A stretch of 64,000 bases of DNA from Paracidovorax sp031843945. Lineage in GTDB: Bacteria; Pseudomonadota; Gammaproteobacteria; Burkholderiales; Burkholderiaceae_C. The stretch is from positions 62,001-126,000 of the forward strand of contig NZ_JAVTJJ010000008.1 in the NCBI RefSeq assembly GCF_031843945.1, written 5' to 3'. Each line of letters begins with the position of its first letter. Within the stretch, counting starts at the first letter, position 1. Positions 34,559 through 43,271 of the stretch are shown one piece after another. The notes beneath the pieces are model-generated. The model did no database searches. It was given only the letters and a program-made list of their open reading frames with translations, and was not told the origin of the DNA. Made by a program: the position numbers and the translations under genes.

Positions 34559-35494
34559 ATGCTCTCCGCCAAGCCTCAGCCTGACTTGAAGCCGAAATCC
34601 GCCAGAGGCCCCACGGTCACCAAACTGGCCCTGCGCCTGTCGAAAATGCTGGCACTGCTGCACAAGGGCGACGACATCGACAAGCACTGTCTGGCCGAGC
34701 AATACAAGGTAAGCGTCCGCACTATCGAGCGCGACCTAGCTGATCGCCTGCACGGCATCGTCGAACACACCCCCGACGGGCGCTGGTAGCTAGTTCCCCA
34801 ACAACGCAGCACCATCCCGGTCAGGCACCTGCTCGACTACACCCGCATGGTGGGCACGACACATCTGTTCCCCGACCGCAGCCTGCCATACCTGCTCGAG
34901 CAGCTGGAAACTCCCGAACCCCGCCGCGTCACGCACGTGCAAGCCACACCGCACGAAGACCTGCGCACACAAAGCCCGGCATTCGCCCAACTTCAAACTG
35001 CCATCGAGCAGCACCACGAATGCCGCTTCACCTACAAGGGCACGCCGCGCCACGCCCAGCCCTATCGGCTGATCCACAAGAACGGCATTTGGTACCTGGC
35101 CGCCGAAGAAGCCGGGCGGCTGAAAAACTTCAGCGTCGCGCTGGTCGAAGCCCTGCAGGTGGATGAGATCAGCCGCTTCACGCCCCAGCGCATGCACCAG
35201 GACTACATCAACGACAAGGACGACGTGTGGTTCTCCGAAAGCACCACCGAGGTGCTGCTGCGCGTGGCGCCCGAAGCCGCCCACTACTTCGCCCGCCGCC
35301 AGTTGCTGCCCAGGCAACAGCACCGGGCGGATGCAGACGGTTCGCTGCTGGTGACTACCCACATCAATCATGTGAACCAGCTGCTGCCCGTGGTGCGGTT
35401 CTGGCTGCCGAGCGTGCGAATCGTCAAGCCGGTGGAATGGCATGCAGAGCTGGTAGAGGGGCTGCGGCAGGCGGTGATGAAGTGGGGCGATTGA
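34559..35494 (+). pseudogene. WYL-domain transcriptional regulator interrupted by an amber codon
   Basis: One continuous frame of 312 codons except for a TAG at 34787-34789. The N-terminal part (residues 1-76) is a winged HTH: KLALRLSKMLALLHKGDDID and EQYKVSVRTIERDLADRL. After the TAG the same frame continues (LVPQQRSTIPVRHLLDYTRM), then the WYL fold with CRFTYKG, HAQPYRLIHKNGIWYLAAEE and a C-terminal WCX-like extension. Relatives read on from DGRW into this segment, so CAG to TAG is the simplest change. Translation could restart at the ATG at 34847, giving a WYL domain without DNA-binding. It lies 114 bp upstream of the GTPase operon on the same strand; regulators of this class often control defence genes. 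Confidence 0.7.
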
Positions 35495-35608
35495 GTGGCC
35501 CAAGCATTCGTGGATTAATTGACTGAATACCAAAAAAAGCCGAGCCAGGAAAGCCAAGGGTTCAAAAGCCTCCTTCCTAAAAACCTGAAACCTCTGTCCG
35601 AATAGCCC

Positions 35609-36430
35609 ATGGAAAAGATTATCGATATTGAAAATCGCTCAGTAGAGCTCACACTGAGAGCAAATTCAACGCAAAGTAAGCCAGTTATTGCAGCCTGCGG
35701 ACTCATGAACGCTGGCAAGAGCTATTTGCTCAATATGCTCAGCCAGCACATTGATCGGGAATATTTCAAAACTGCCGACCAGCGCGAAACCACGGACAAC
35801 AAGACGCTGGAAACCGAGCAATACATCTACTTGGACACTCCAGGTCTGGATGCCAACGCCCAAGATGATGCCATTACGCAGCAAGGCATCGCCGAGGCCG
35901 ATATCGTGCTTTTCATTCATCAACCACAAGGTGAGTTGGATTCGCGCGAACTGGCTTTTCTGCATCAATTGAAGGATAACTTCGGAAAATCTGCCAAGCA
36001 CAGCGTCGTCATCGTCATCAGCAAGATCGACAAAGAGTCCAAATCTAAAATAGATGCCATCGACAAGGAAATCCAGAAACAGTGCCAAGAGAAGTTGGGC
36101 ACCGTCTTCACCACCTTTCAGATATCAAACACCCGCTACAAAACAGGTATCAGCCAACAAAAAAATGGACTGATTCAGGCCAGTCATATCGACGCACTGG
36201 CGCAGCATCTGAAAAAAGCAACCCCCAAAATCCGCCAGGCACGTCAGAACAAACTGGCCACGAGCATCGAGAATCTGTTGGCCGAAATAGACGCTCTGAC
36301 GCAAGAGCTGCGCGATGAGAAAGCGGGCATGCAGCAGGACATCAGCGAACAGTTCTGCCATTTCAATGCGCAGATGGAGCAGCTACAGGCTTTCCTGACC
36401 GAGAGCGCATCCAATTTCAAGAAAATTTAA
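35609..36430 (+). CDS. Dynamin-like small GTPase (operon gene 1)
   Basis: A 273-residue P-loop GTPase. G1 GLMNAGKS (31-38), a G2 Thr in RETTDNK (about 60), G3 DTPG (76-79) and G4 SKID (138-141) are all present, so it is probably an active GTPase. The NAGKS form of the P-loop is typical of bacterial dynamin-like and related membrane GTPases. The C-terminal 70 residues are helical and heptad-like (LATSIENLLAEIDALTQELR), suitable for dimerising with the larger partners. It has no membrane segment. It is 10 bp upstream of the coiled-coil gene. Codon use and GC are lower than in chromosomal neighbours. Confidence 0.75.
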   Translation: MEKIIDIENRSVELTLRANSTQSKPVIAACGLMNAGKSYLLNMLSQHIDREYFKTADQRETTDNKTLETEQYIYLDTPGLDANAQDDAITQQGIAEADIVLFIHQPQGELDSRELAFLHQLKDNFGKSAKHSVVIVISKIDKESKSKIDAIDKEIQKQCQEKLGTVFTTFQISNTRYKTGISQQKNGLIQASHIDALAQHLKKATPKIRQARQNKLATSIENLLAEIDALTQELRDEKAGMQQDISEQFCHFNAQMEQLQAFLTESASNFKKI

Positions 36431-36440
36431 GGAGACTCCT

Positions 36441-37055
36441 ATGCCAATTCCTTTTCTGATTGGCGGCCTTGTCGCCGCCGCAGCCGCAGCAGTTGCCGCC
36501 TATGCCCTCAGCGACGACGACAAATCTAGCAGTTCAGGCAGTTCTAGCGCCAGCGATGATGCAGAGCGTCGCCGCAAGGAGGCCGCAGAAAAAGAGCGCA
36601 AAGAACGTGAGCGCACGCAAAAGCAGGAGGCCGCGCACGAAGATTTTCAGAAAGAAGGCCGCGTATTTGGTAAAAACCTGGCACAGGCACTACCTTCTGA
36701 CTTGGTAAAAGCCAGCTCGCGTGATGCATTTACACTGGATTTCGACTTGAAAAAACGCAGCATGCAATTCGATATGGAAGAGGCATCCCGAAGAGACGCC
36801 GACCTCCTTGCCACCATTGATGGCCTGGAGACAATTCTTACCAAGAGGGCATCGCACCAAAAAAACATTAAAAACCTAGCCATATTTTCTGAACTATACA
36901 AACCAGTATTTCAATACGGAGCGGCATTGAGAAAGAAAGAAGAACGGGTTGAACGCATCGATGACGGCATCGAAACACTGAAAGAAATAAAGGCCCAGCT
37001 CAGGAAACTGGATAACGAACTGCATCGACCCACACATACAAAAATCTCACCATGA
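36441..37055 (+). CDS. Membrane-anchored coiled-coil protein (operon gene 2)
   Basis: A 204-residue protein. One N-terminal helix (PFLIGGLVAAAAAAVAAYAL, residues 4-23) is followed by a Ser/Asp linker and a highly charged helix (ERRRKEAAEKERKERERTQK, about 47-66). An alpha-helical C-terminal half includes VERIDDGIETLKEIKAQLRK. No enzymatic motif is seen. It lies between GTPase genes and overlaps the next gene by an ATGA junction, so it is likely a stoichiometric adaptor tethering the GTPases to the membrane. The family is not recognised. Confidence 0.65.
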   Translation: MPIPFLIGGLVAAAAAAVAAYALSDDDKSSSSGSSSASDDAERRRKEAAEKERKERERTQKQEAAHEDFQKEGRVFGKNLAQALPSDLVKASSRDAFTLDFDLKKRSMQFDMEEASRRDADLLATIDGLETILTKRASHQKNIKNLAIFSELYKPVFQYGAALRKKEERVERIDDGIETLKEIKAQLRKLDNELHRPTHTKISP

Positions 37056-38875
37056 CAGAAAAATCCATCACCCGAGAGGCACTGCTGGCATCGTTCGGCG
37101 CGCTGGAATCGCAATTCACCAGCTCACTGAAAAATGCCCAGGCGTTAGAACAGACATTCGACGCCTCGCGCGCCAAATTGGTGCATGCCATCTCTAGCCA
37201 TTTGCAGAATGCGCAAAAAAGTTTGCCCCTCGCTAACCCGCTGCAAGCGCCGCTAAACAACTTCGTGGCAACCATGACGCAAACCAGCCGCGAGTGGGAC
37301 GTCAAGGTGGCAGGGCGTCAAAAAGGTGTCGAATTCCGTCAAGGGTTTGAAGATTCGCTGCTGGTTTTTGTCAGTGGCAAAGTCAAGTCTGGAAAAAGCT
37401 CGCTGGGCAACTACATGGCATGGGGCCACACCGACCCCACGGACGACGCCAAACGCCAGACGCTACCAGAGCGCTATCCCAAATACAAATCGCACGCCAA
37501 GGTGGATGTAGAAGGTGGAGACAGCCCCAAAGAGGCTGAGAAAAAGCGTGAATTCCGGGTCGGCGCCACCGAGGCTACCAGTTCCATCCAGAGTTTCAGC
37601 CTGCCGGGTCTGACTTGGGTGGATTCGCCGGGCCTGCACTCCATGAAAGAAGAAAATGGCAAACTAGCCCGTGAATACCTGGACCATGCCGACCTGATCC
37701 TCTATACCATGAAGTCAGATGCGCCGGGACGCGCCAGCGATCTGGCAGAAATCCGAGACCTCATCCACAAAGACAAAAGAACGCTGCTGCTGCTCACTGG
37801 CAGCGACGACATTGAGGAAGATGTCAACGACAGCGGTGATTTGATTCAATGCATCGTCATGAAAGACGCTGCACGGCGCGCCAAACAGCAAGACTATGTA
37901 CGTGGGGAATTAAAGGCACGCCCGGATTCCAACAAGCTGGAAATCGTCTCCATCTCGTCGCGTTACGCCCAAGAGCACGCCAATGACGAGGCAGCCTTTC
38001 TAGACAGCGGAATAGGCCCCTTTTGCGCGACATTGCAAGACATTTGCCAATCCGAAGGTGTCAAGATCAAGCAGCGCGTCCCCATGAGAAATCTGCACCA
38101 TTTTCTGGTGGACTGCGAGAACGATCTGGAGCCCTACCAGAAGCTGATTGCCGACTTCAGTCCAGTAATGCGGAAATTGGATGAAAGCCTCGAAAACCAA
38201 ATCTCTCAGCACAGCCGTGAGGGTCAACACGATCTGAAACGTTTCATCGACACATTCTTTGTCGGCACTGAGAACATCCGGGACGACGCGGATCTTATCA
38301 ACAGCCAACTAAAAAATTTCAACAGCAAGCTCGGAGAGAAATTCCACGAAATCGCCAACGACCGACTGCAAGCTATTGCGGATGATTTAACCAAAGAGTT
38401 TCAGGCCAGCGTCAAAAGCACCTACCAGCACAGCCTGTTGACCCGGATTCCCGATTTCAAGCTCGACACCATTACTGAAAAGGTGGAGGTTGGCACACGA
38501 TCGGGCACCAAAAAGCGCAATGCAGGCATAGGCTCTCTCTTGGGTGCAGGAATCGGTTTTCTGGTCGCAGGACCTGCTGGAGCGGCTGTCGGCTCCATGG
38601 TAGGCGGTGGGCTGGGGGGCGTCACAGGCGATAGCGCCAGCATCCGCTACCGCGACGTTCAGATTACCGTGGGCGACAACCTGCAGGGCATTCGGCGCAC
38701 TATGCTGGATACCCACCGTGAAGCATTCGACATACGTTTGAAAAAAGATGCCGAAGATCTGTGGCAGCAGTTTGATGGCAGCATCAAAAACCTTTTAAAA
38801 CAACTGTCTGCCGAAATGGAGCAATTCGATTCAGAGTTGCAACAAATTCTCAATAGAACCCAGATCGCACTTTGA
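37052..38875 (+). CDS. Dynamin-like GTPase with glycine-zipper membrane segment (operon gene 3)
   Basis: A 607-residue protein. It has G1 GKVKSGKSS (109-117), a switch region GATEATSSIQ (171-180), G3 DSPG (191-194) and a non-canonical G4 TGSDD (249-253). These features recall LeoA-like bacterial dynamins. After a long helical region comes a glycine-rich hydrophobic stretch, GIGSLLGAGIGFLVAGPAGA and GSMVGGGLGG (about 492-525), flanked by helices. This looks like a membrane-inserting paddle or glycine zipper. The last 60 residues are helical (AEDLWQQFDGSIKNLLKQLS). Likely action is nucleotide-dependent membrane binding or remodelling at the inner membrane. It is coupled to gene 2 by an ATGA overlap. 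Confidence 0.75.
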   Translation: MTEKSITREALLASFGALESQFTSSLKNAQALEQTFDASRAKLVHAISSHLQNAQKSLPLANPLQAPLNNFVATMTQTSREWDVKVAGRQKGVEFRQGFEDSLLVFVSGKVKSGKSSLGNYMAWGHTDPTDDAKRQTLPERYPKYKSHAKVDVEGGDSPKEAEKKREFRVGATEATSSIQSFSLPGLTWVDSPGLHSMKEENGKLAREYLDHADLILYTMKSDAPGRASDLAEIRDLIHKDKRTLLLLTGSDDIEEDVNDSGDLIQCIVMKDAARRAKQQDYVRGELKARPDSNKLEIVSISSRYAQEHANDEAAFLDSGIGPFCATLQDICQSEGVKIKQRVPMRNLHHFLVDCENDLEPYQKLIADFSPVMRKLDESLENQISQHSREGQHDLKRFIDTFFVGTENIRDDADLINSQLKNFNSKLGEKFHEIANDRLQAIADDLTKEFQASVKSTYQHSLLTRIPDFKLDTITEKVEVGTRSGTKKRNAGIGSLLGAGIGFLVAGPAGAAVGSMVGGGLGGVTGDSASIRYRDVQITVGDNLQGIRRTMLDTHREAFDIRLKKDAEDLWQQFDGSIKNLLKQLSAEMEQFDSELQQILNRTQIAL

Positions 38876-38886
38876 ATTTTAAGATC

Positions 38887-40539
38887 ATGAAAATCAACTC
38901 CACCCAATTGCTTGGCGCATACGAACAGGCCCGTGGTTACGCAGCAATCGAGTCAGAATTAGCCACACCGTTCACGCCAATTGAGCAGGTATTTGAAGAA
39001 AAAAAGCGCAAGCCAGATGCCTGCATCATGGTTTATGGCGTTTATAACGCAGGCAAAAGTACCTTGATCAATGTGCTACTAGGCCGGGAAGAGGCCGCAA
39101 TGGATGACATTCCCCTGACCGACCGGGTAACGGCTTACGCTTGGGACAAATACACCATTCTCGACACCCCTGGCGTGGACGCACCCATTGCGCATCAAGA
39201 CGTAACCAACGCCCAGATGCTTAAGGCAGATACGATCATCCTTGTGGTCGATCCGCTGGGCACCGTTGAGGAAGCCAAAACGTTGGAAGTGCTGGTGGAT
39301 CTGCTGGCGGCGCACAAGCAGGTGTTCATGGTGTTCAACGACAAGAAGGGATTGAGCGACGAGGATTACATCAGGCTCAAAAACCAAACCCGCGAGCAAC
39401 TCCAGCGGATTGCCACGCACCGCGGCATGGATAATATCCTCAAGGAAGTGCCAATTGTCAAAATCAATGCCAAACGCGCATTGCTTGGGCAATTGAAGGG
39501 CAAGCCCGAATTGGTGGAATTGAGCGGTTACCTCGCATTTAAAAACCAACTCGCGGATTTTCTGGAAAGTATTTCGCCCGACGATATTTATGACCGCCTC
39601 AAGCACCAGCTAATGGAATTTTTGAATACCCAGGTGCAAGTGCTGGGCAGCCAAAGTGGCGATACCGACATCACGAAAAAATTCGACAAATTTCTGCGCC
39701 AGATGATTCGGGAGAAATCGGGACTTTCTTCTGAAATGGTGCATGAAATCGAGAGGGAACGAAAAGCGATTTACGATAAAACCAAACGTGCCCTGCGCAC
39801 CAGCCCGGAAGATTGCCAACAGAAAATCGAAGGCATCATGCAGCAGGCCAGCGAGCAGATGCAAAGGCACCTGAGCAACCGACTGCAGGAGTTTGTCTCC
39901 ATCGCACAAAAAGACATCGAGGAGTTGCAGGCCGCCATGCCCCAGGTGGGGCAATACACCCATGCCGACGAGATTCCGACAACAGAAAATGCGCCAGACT
40001 TGGAGCAGCCTATGCCACGAACGCAAAAGTCCTCAGGTATTTCTGCCGATATGGCGGCACAGGCTTCCAAGCAAATGGCCTCGATGGTCAGGCCGGAGCA
40101 CATCGTCAGCACACTGAAAACGGTCAAGGAAATATTGCCATCGCTCATGAAGGGGATTGGCCCCAAGACCATGGAAAAATGGGCTGGGGCCGTGATGACA
40201 AAATACGTTCCCTACATTGGCACCGTCGTCACGGTGGGGATGGCGGTATTCGATATTTTCTCCGGCGACCCTGAAGAAAAAGCAATGCGCGAACACATGG
40301 AAAAACAACGCTTTACACGTGAACGGGCAGAGCAACAAATGGATGACTTTGCGCAAGAACTGGCCGATGGCTTCAAGCAATTCATGCGCGAAAATATCCT
40401 GCAGGAAATCGATTGGTTTTTTACCCAATTGAATACTCAGGTGGACCGGCTACGTGAAGGTTTTAGCGACACTGAGAGATTGGCTAGCGAACGATTGCAA
40501 AAATGGGTGACGATCCAGCAACTGGCACTAAGCGCCTGA
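38887..40539 (+). CDS. Dynamin-like GTPase (operon gene 4)
   Basis: A 550-residue protein from the ATG at 38887 (MKINSTQLLG); a TTG at 38872 overlapping the previous stop would add five residues. It has G1 GVYNAGKST (51-59), G2 Thr in PLTDRVT (78), G3 DTPG (93-96) and G4-like NDKK (151-154). Extended helical stalk-like regions follow (about 230-360). A C-terminal hydrophobic segment, YVPYIGTVVTVGMAVFDIF (about 441-459), may contact membrane. The architecture differs from gene 3, so the pair could form a hetero-oligomer as described for other paired bacterial dynamins. It overlaps the next gene by a TGATG junction. Confidence 0.75.
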   Translation: MKINSTQLLGAYEQARGYAAIESELATPFTPIEQVFEEKKRKPDACIMVYGVYNAGKSTLINVLLGREEAAMDDIPLTDRVTAYAWDKYTILDTPGVDAPIAHQDVTNAQMLKADTIILVVDPLGTVEEAKTLEVLVDLLAAHKQVFMVFNDKKGLSDEDYIRLKNQTREQLQRIATHRGMDNILKEVPIVKINAKRALLGQLKGKPELVELSGYLAFKNQLADFLESISPDDIYDRLKHQLMEFLNTQVQVLGSQSGDTDITKKFDKFLRQMIREKSGLSSEMVHEIERERKAIYDKTKRALRTSPEDCQQKIEGIMQQASEQMQRHLSNRLQEFVSIAQKDIEELQAAMPQVGQYTHADEIPTTENAPDLEQPMPRTQKSSGISADMAAQASKQMASMVRPEHIVSTLKTVKEILPSLMKGIGPKTMEKWAGAVMTKYVPYIGTVVTVGMAVFDIFSGDPEEKAMREHMEKQRFTRERAEQQMDDFAQELADGFKQFMRENILQEIDWFFTQLNTQVDRLREGFSDTERLASERLQKWVTIQQLALSA

Positions 40540-40805
40540 TGATATTGACGCCTGCTCGGCAACCCTTTCCCTGCAATAGCTGCGGAAAGTGTTGCCGTCA
40601 TGTAGATAGAAGCCCGGCAACGTCTTGGCTGGATCGTGGCGATTCCATTTGCAAAAATTTTAATGAGATGCAACATAAATGTGAAATCTATGCAGATCGT
40701 CCGCTAATTTGCCGCGTTGAAGATTATTACGATCAACACCTTTCAGACTCTGTCAGATGGGATGATTTTGTGAAGATAAATTTAGAAATCTGCCAAGATC
40801 TATAA
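40539..40805 (+). CDS. CxxCxxCC (YkgJ-like) cysteine-cluster protein (operon gene 5)
   Basis: An 88-residue protein with the YkgJ-type signature CNSCGKCCRHVD (residues 12-23) and later cysteines in CKNF, CEIYADRPLICRVEDY and LEICQDL. The pattern binds Zn or an Fe-S cluster in related proteins, whose function is unknown. The ATG lies in the TGATG overlap with gene 4, so it is translated with the GTPases. Its Asn/Asp/Tyr-rich composition fits the AT-rich operon. This makes a dynamin operon with a metal-cluster protein. Confidence 0.72.
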   Translation: MILTPARQPFPCNSCGKCCRHVDRSPATSWLDRGDSICKNFNEMQHKCEIYADRPLICRVEDYYDQHLSDSVRWDDFVKINLEICQDL

Positions 40806-40865
40806 ATTTTGCATTCTATTTTCAGATCATTGAATTAATAAAAGCTACAGATCATATTATTGGAT

Positions 40866-41352
40866 AGTCTGCACGGTAGTGTCTTTCAGTAGGGCGTCTG
40901 CGCCTTTGAGGTCATGTGCCTGCCCAGGCGTAGAGAGGACGCCAGTCGGGTTTCCCAGGGCATCGACCGTGGCATGAATCTTGGTCCTAAAACTGCGCCC
41001 AAGGGCTTGGTTGTCTGGATCCCCCCTTTGCACCAGCGCCGTGCCGGTGGGCTAGCACGATAGCGGAGTCAATCATCGCGTACTCGTTTTTCGCATCCTG
41101 CGCCAGGGCCTCGAACACCCGTTGCCACACGTCAGTCTTGCTCCAACGCGAGTGACGGGTGTGCACCACGCGGAAATCGCCAAAGCGGGCAGGGAAATCC
41201 CGCCAAGGGATGCCGGCTCGATAGCGATACAACACGGCATCCACGAACAGCCGTTTGCCCTTGGCCGTGATTCCTGGTTATTCTGCCTGGACGGGCAGCA
41301 AGTCCTTGATGCCTTCCCCTTGCCCATCACTGAGAGCGAATCTTTTAAATCA
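40866..41352 (-). pseudogene. Degenerate IS5-family transposase
   Basis: Pieces of an IS5/IS1031-type DDE transposase are spread over frames: KRFALSDGQGEGIKDLLPVQ, then an in-frame TAA (41278-41280), then DAVLYRYRAGIPWRDFPARF, VVHTRHSRWSKTDVWQRVF and NEYAMIDSAIV. A frameshift in a six-G run (41021-41026 on the plus strand) follows, and the continuation reads KIHATVDALGNPTG and TPGQAHDLKGADALL in another frame. The 3' third of the gene is missing and the segment between GRS and TKIH is shortened. No intact terminal repeats were found. It marks old transposition at the right edge of the GTPase operon. Confidence 0.8.
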
Positions 41353-41477
41353 CGGCCCTAACTTGGCGATGAGGCTATGACTTTCCGACGTGGGGGAGCT
41401 ATTGATGCCACGCCACAGAAATGCGGCGGGAAGGCTACCACCGCTGCCCGCACCGCCGACAGCGATGACAGCGACCG

Positions 41478-43271
41478 TCAGAAGGATTCCCAATCGTGCC
41501 TGTTGTCCTTGCCCTCGCCCGCGCTGCGAGCAGGCGCTTTAGGCGCGGCAGGAGCCGATGCCAAGCGCGCTCTGGCTGCCGGGCGTTGCTGTGCTGCGCG
41601 TTGAGCGACGGCCACCGGCTTGCGCGCCGGGGCGGGTACTGCTGAGCGCACCACGGGCGGCGCCTTGGGCGGTGCGACGTAGGCAGCAGCGGTGGCAACA
41701 GTAGCCGCCGCCGGGGCACCCGCATCCAGCCGGAACAGGCTGACCGACTGCACCAGATCCTGCGCCTGGGTGTTCAGGCTGGCGGCGGCAGCGGCCATTT
41801 CTTCTACCAGCGCGGCGTTCTGCTGCGTGGACTGGTCCATCTCAGTGACGGCCTCGCCCACCTGGCCCACACCTGCGCTCTGTTCGCTGCTGGCCGCGCT
41901 GATCTCGCCCATCAGGTCGGTCACGCGGCGGATGCTGCCCACCACTTCGGTCATGGTGCTGCCGGCCTGGTCAGCAAGCACGGTGCCGGCTTCCACGCGC
42001 GAGACGCTGTCGGTGATGAGCTGCTTGATCTCCTTGGCGGCCTCGGCGCTGCGGCCGGCCAGGCTGCGGACCTCGCCTGCCACCACCGCAAAGCCGCGGC
42101 CCTGTTCACCGGCGCGCGCGGCTTCCACCGCGGCGTTCAGCGCCAGAATGTTGGTCTGGAAGGCAATGCCGTCGATGACGTTGATGATGTCCGCGATGCG
42201 GCGCGAGCTCTCGCTGATGCCCTTCATCGTGTCCACCACCTGCGACACCACCACGCCGCCTTGCTGCGCCACGCTGCTGGCCGCCTGCGCCAGCTGGTTG
42301 GCCTGGCGCGCGTTGTCGGCGTTCTGCGTCACGGTGGAGCCCAGCTCTTCCATCGACGCGGCTGTTTCTTCCAGCGCGCTGGCCTGCGCTTCGGTGCGGC
42401 CCGACAGGTCGGAATTGCCCTGCGCGATCTGCGTGCTGGCCGATGCCACCGACTCGCTGCCCTGCCGCACCCGCGACACTACCTGGGTGAGCGACGCGTT
42501 CATGGTGCGCAGGCTGTCCAGCAGCACGCCCACTTCGTCACGCGACTGCACGTCGATGCGGGTCGTGAGGTCGCCGGCAGCCACTGCCCGCGCAACCGCC
42601 ACGGCCTGTGCCACCGGCCGGGTGATGGACCGTGTGACCCAGGCACCCAAAATCACCGCCACGATCACGGCCAATGCCGAGCCGCCGACCTCCAGCCAGA
42701 ACGTCCACTGACGGGTGCGGTCGGAGGCCACGGCACGCTGAACCTGCAGCTCGGTTTCGGCGCGCGTGAAGTCGGTGTGAACTGCCCGGAACTGGTCCAT
42801 CGCGGCCTTGCCGCGAGCGCGTTTGATCTCGGCGATCAGCGCGTCCAGCGGGGTGGTGCCGGCGTTCACCTCGCGGCGCAGCGACTGGTCGCCACGCGCC
42901 ACTTCCATGAACTGGCCTGCAGCGGCCTGCATGTCCTGCAGCCTCTTTTGCTGGGCGGGGTTGTCGCTGGTGAGCGTGAGCGCCTCTTTCATCGAGGCAT
43001 CGAAGGTCTGCATGCCCCCGATCCAGGGCTCCAGAAACTGTGCGTCGCCGGTCAACGCGAAACCGCGCGTGCCGGTTTCCATGTTCAGCATGCTCAACAG
43101 CACCTGGTCGGCCACCAGCAATACCTTGGAGGTGTGCGCATTCCAGCGCTCGGCCTCTTGCAGCCGCGACTGGCTGATCACGGCCACAGTGATCACGGCC
43201 AGAAAAATGGCGATCACGCCGCTGAAGGCCAGCCCCAGGCGGCGAGCCAATGGCCAGTGGGAAAAGTTCAT
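41478..43271 (-). CDS. Methyl-accepting chemotaxis protein
   Basis: A 597-residue chemoreceptor. TM1 (about 10-32) is followed by a four-helix-bundle periplasmic sensor with the signature NMETGTRGFALTGDAQFLEP, TM2 (about 190-212), a HAMP domain (ARAVAAGDLTTRIDVQSRDE, about 225-245) and the signalling hairpin tip IADIINVIDGIAFQTNILALNAAVEAARAGEQGRGFAVVA. An Ala/Pro-rich tail ends in DWESF, close to the NWETF pentapeptide that recruits CheR/CheB in E. coli Tsr. The start at 43271 has AGGAG 8 bases upstream. The ligand is unknown. Confidence 0.95.
   Translation of the reverse strand: MNFSHWPLARRLGLAFSGVIAIFLAVITVAVISQSRLQEAERWNAHTSKVLLVADQVLLSMLNMETGTRGFALTGDAQFLEPWIGGMQTFDASMKEALTLTSDNPAQQKRLQDMQAAAGQFMEVARGDQSLRREVNAGTTPLDALIAEIKRARGKAAMDQFRAVHTDFTRAETELQVQRAVASDRTRQWTFWLEVGGSALAVIVAVILGAWVTRSITRPVAQAVAVARAVAAGDLTTRIDVQSRDEVGVLLDSLRTMNASLTQVVSRVRQGSESVASASTQIAQGNSDLSGRTEAQASALEETAASMEELGSTVTQNADNARQANQLAQAASSVAQQGGVVVSQVVDTMKGISESSRRIADIINVIDGIAFQTNILALNAAVEAARAGEQGRGFAVVAGEVRSLAGRSAEAAKEIKQLITDSVSRVEAGTVLADQAGSTMTEVVGSIRRVTDLMGEISAASSEQSAGVGQVGEAVTEMDQSTQQNAALVEEMAAAAASLNTQAQDLVQSVSLFRLDAGAPAAATVATAAAYVAPPKAPPVVRSAVPAPARKPVAVAQRAAQQRPAARARLASAPAAPKAPARSAGEGKDNRHDWESF

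Noticed and set aside
13392..35494. Amber suppression or UAG recoding, suggested by two in-frame TAG codons (14112-14114 and 34787-34789)
   Set aside because: Several intact genes here end in TAG (hemA, queF, dinB, the MscS-family gene), an ordinary prfA is present, and one of the two genes also has a frameshift. Decay or sequencing error is more likely.
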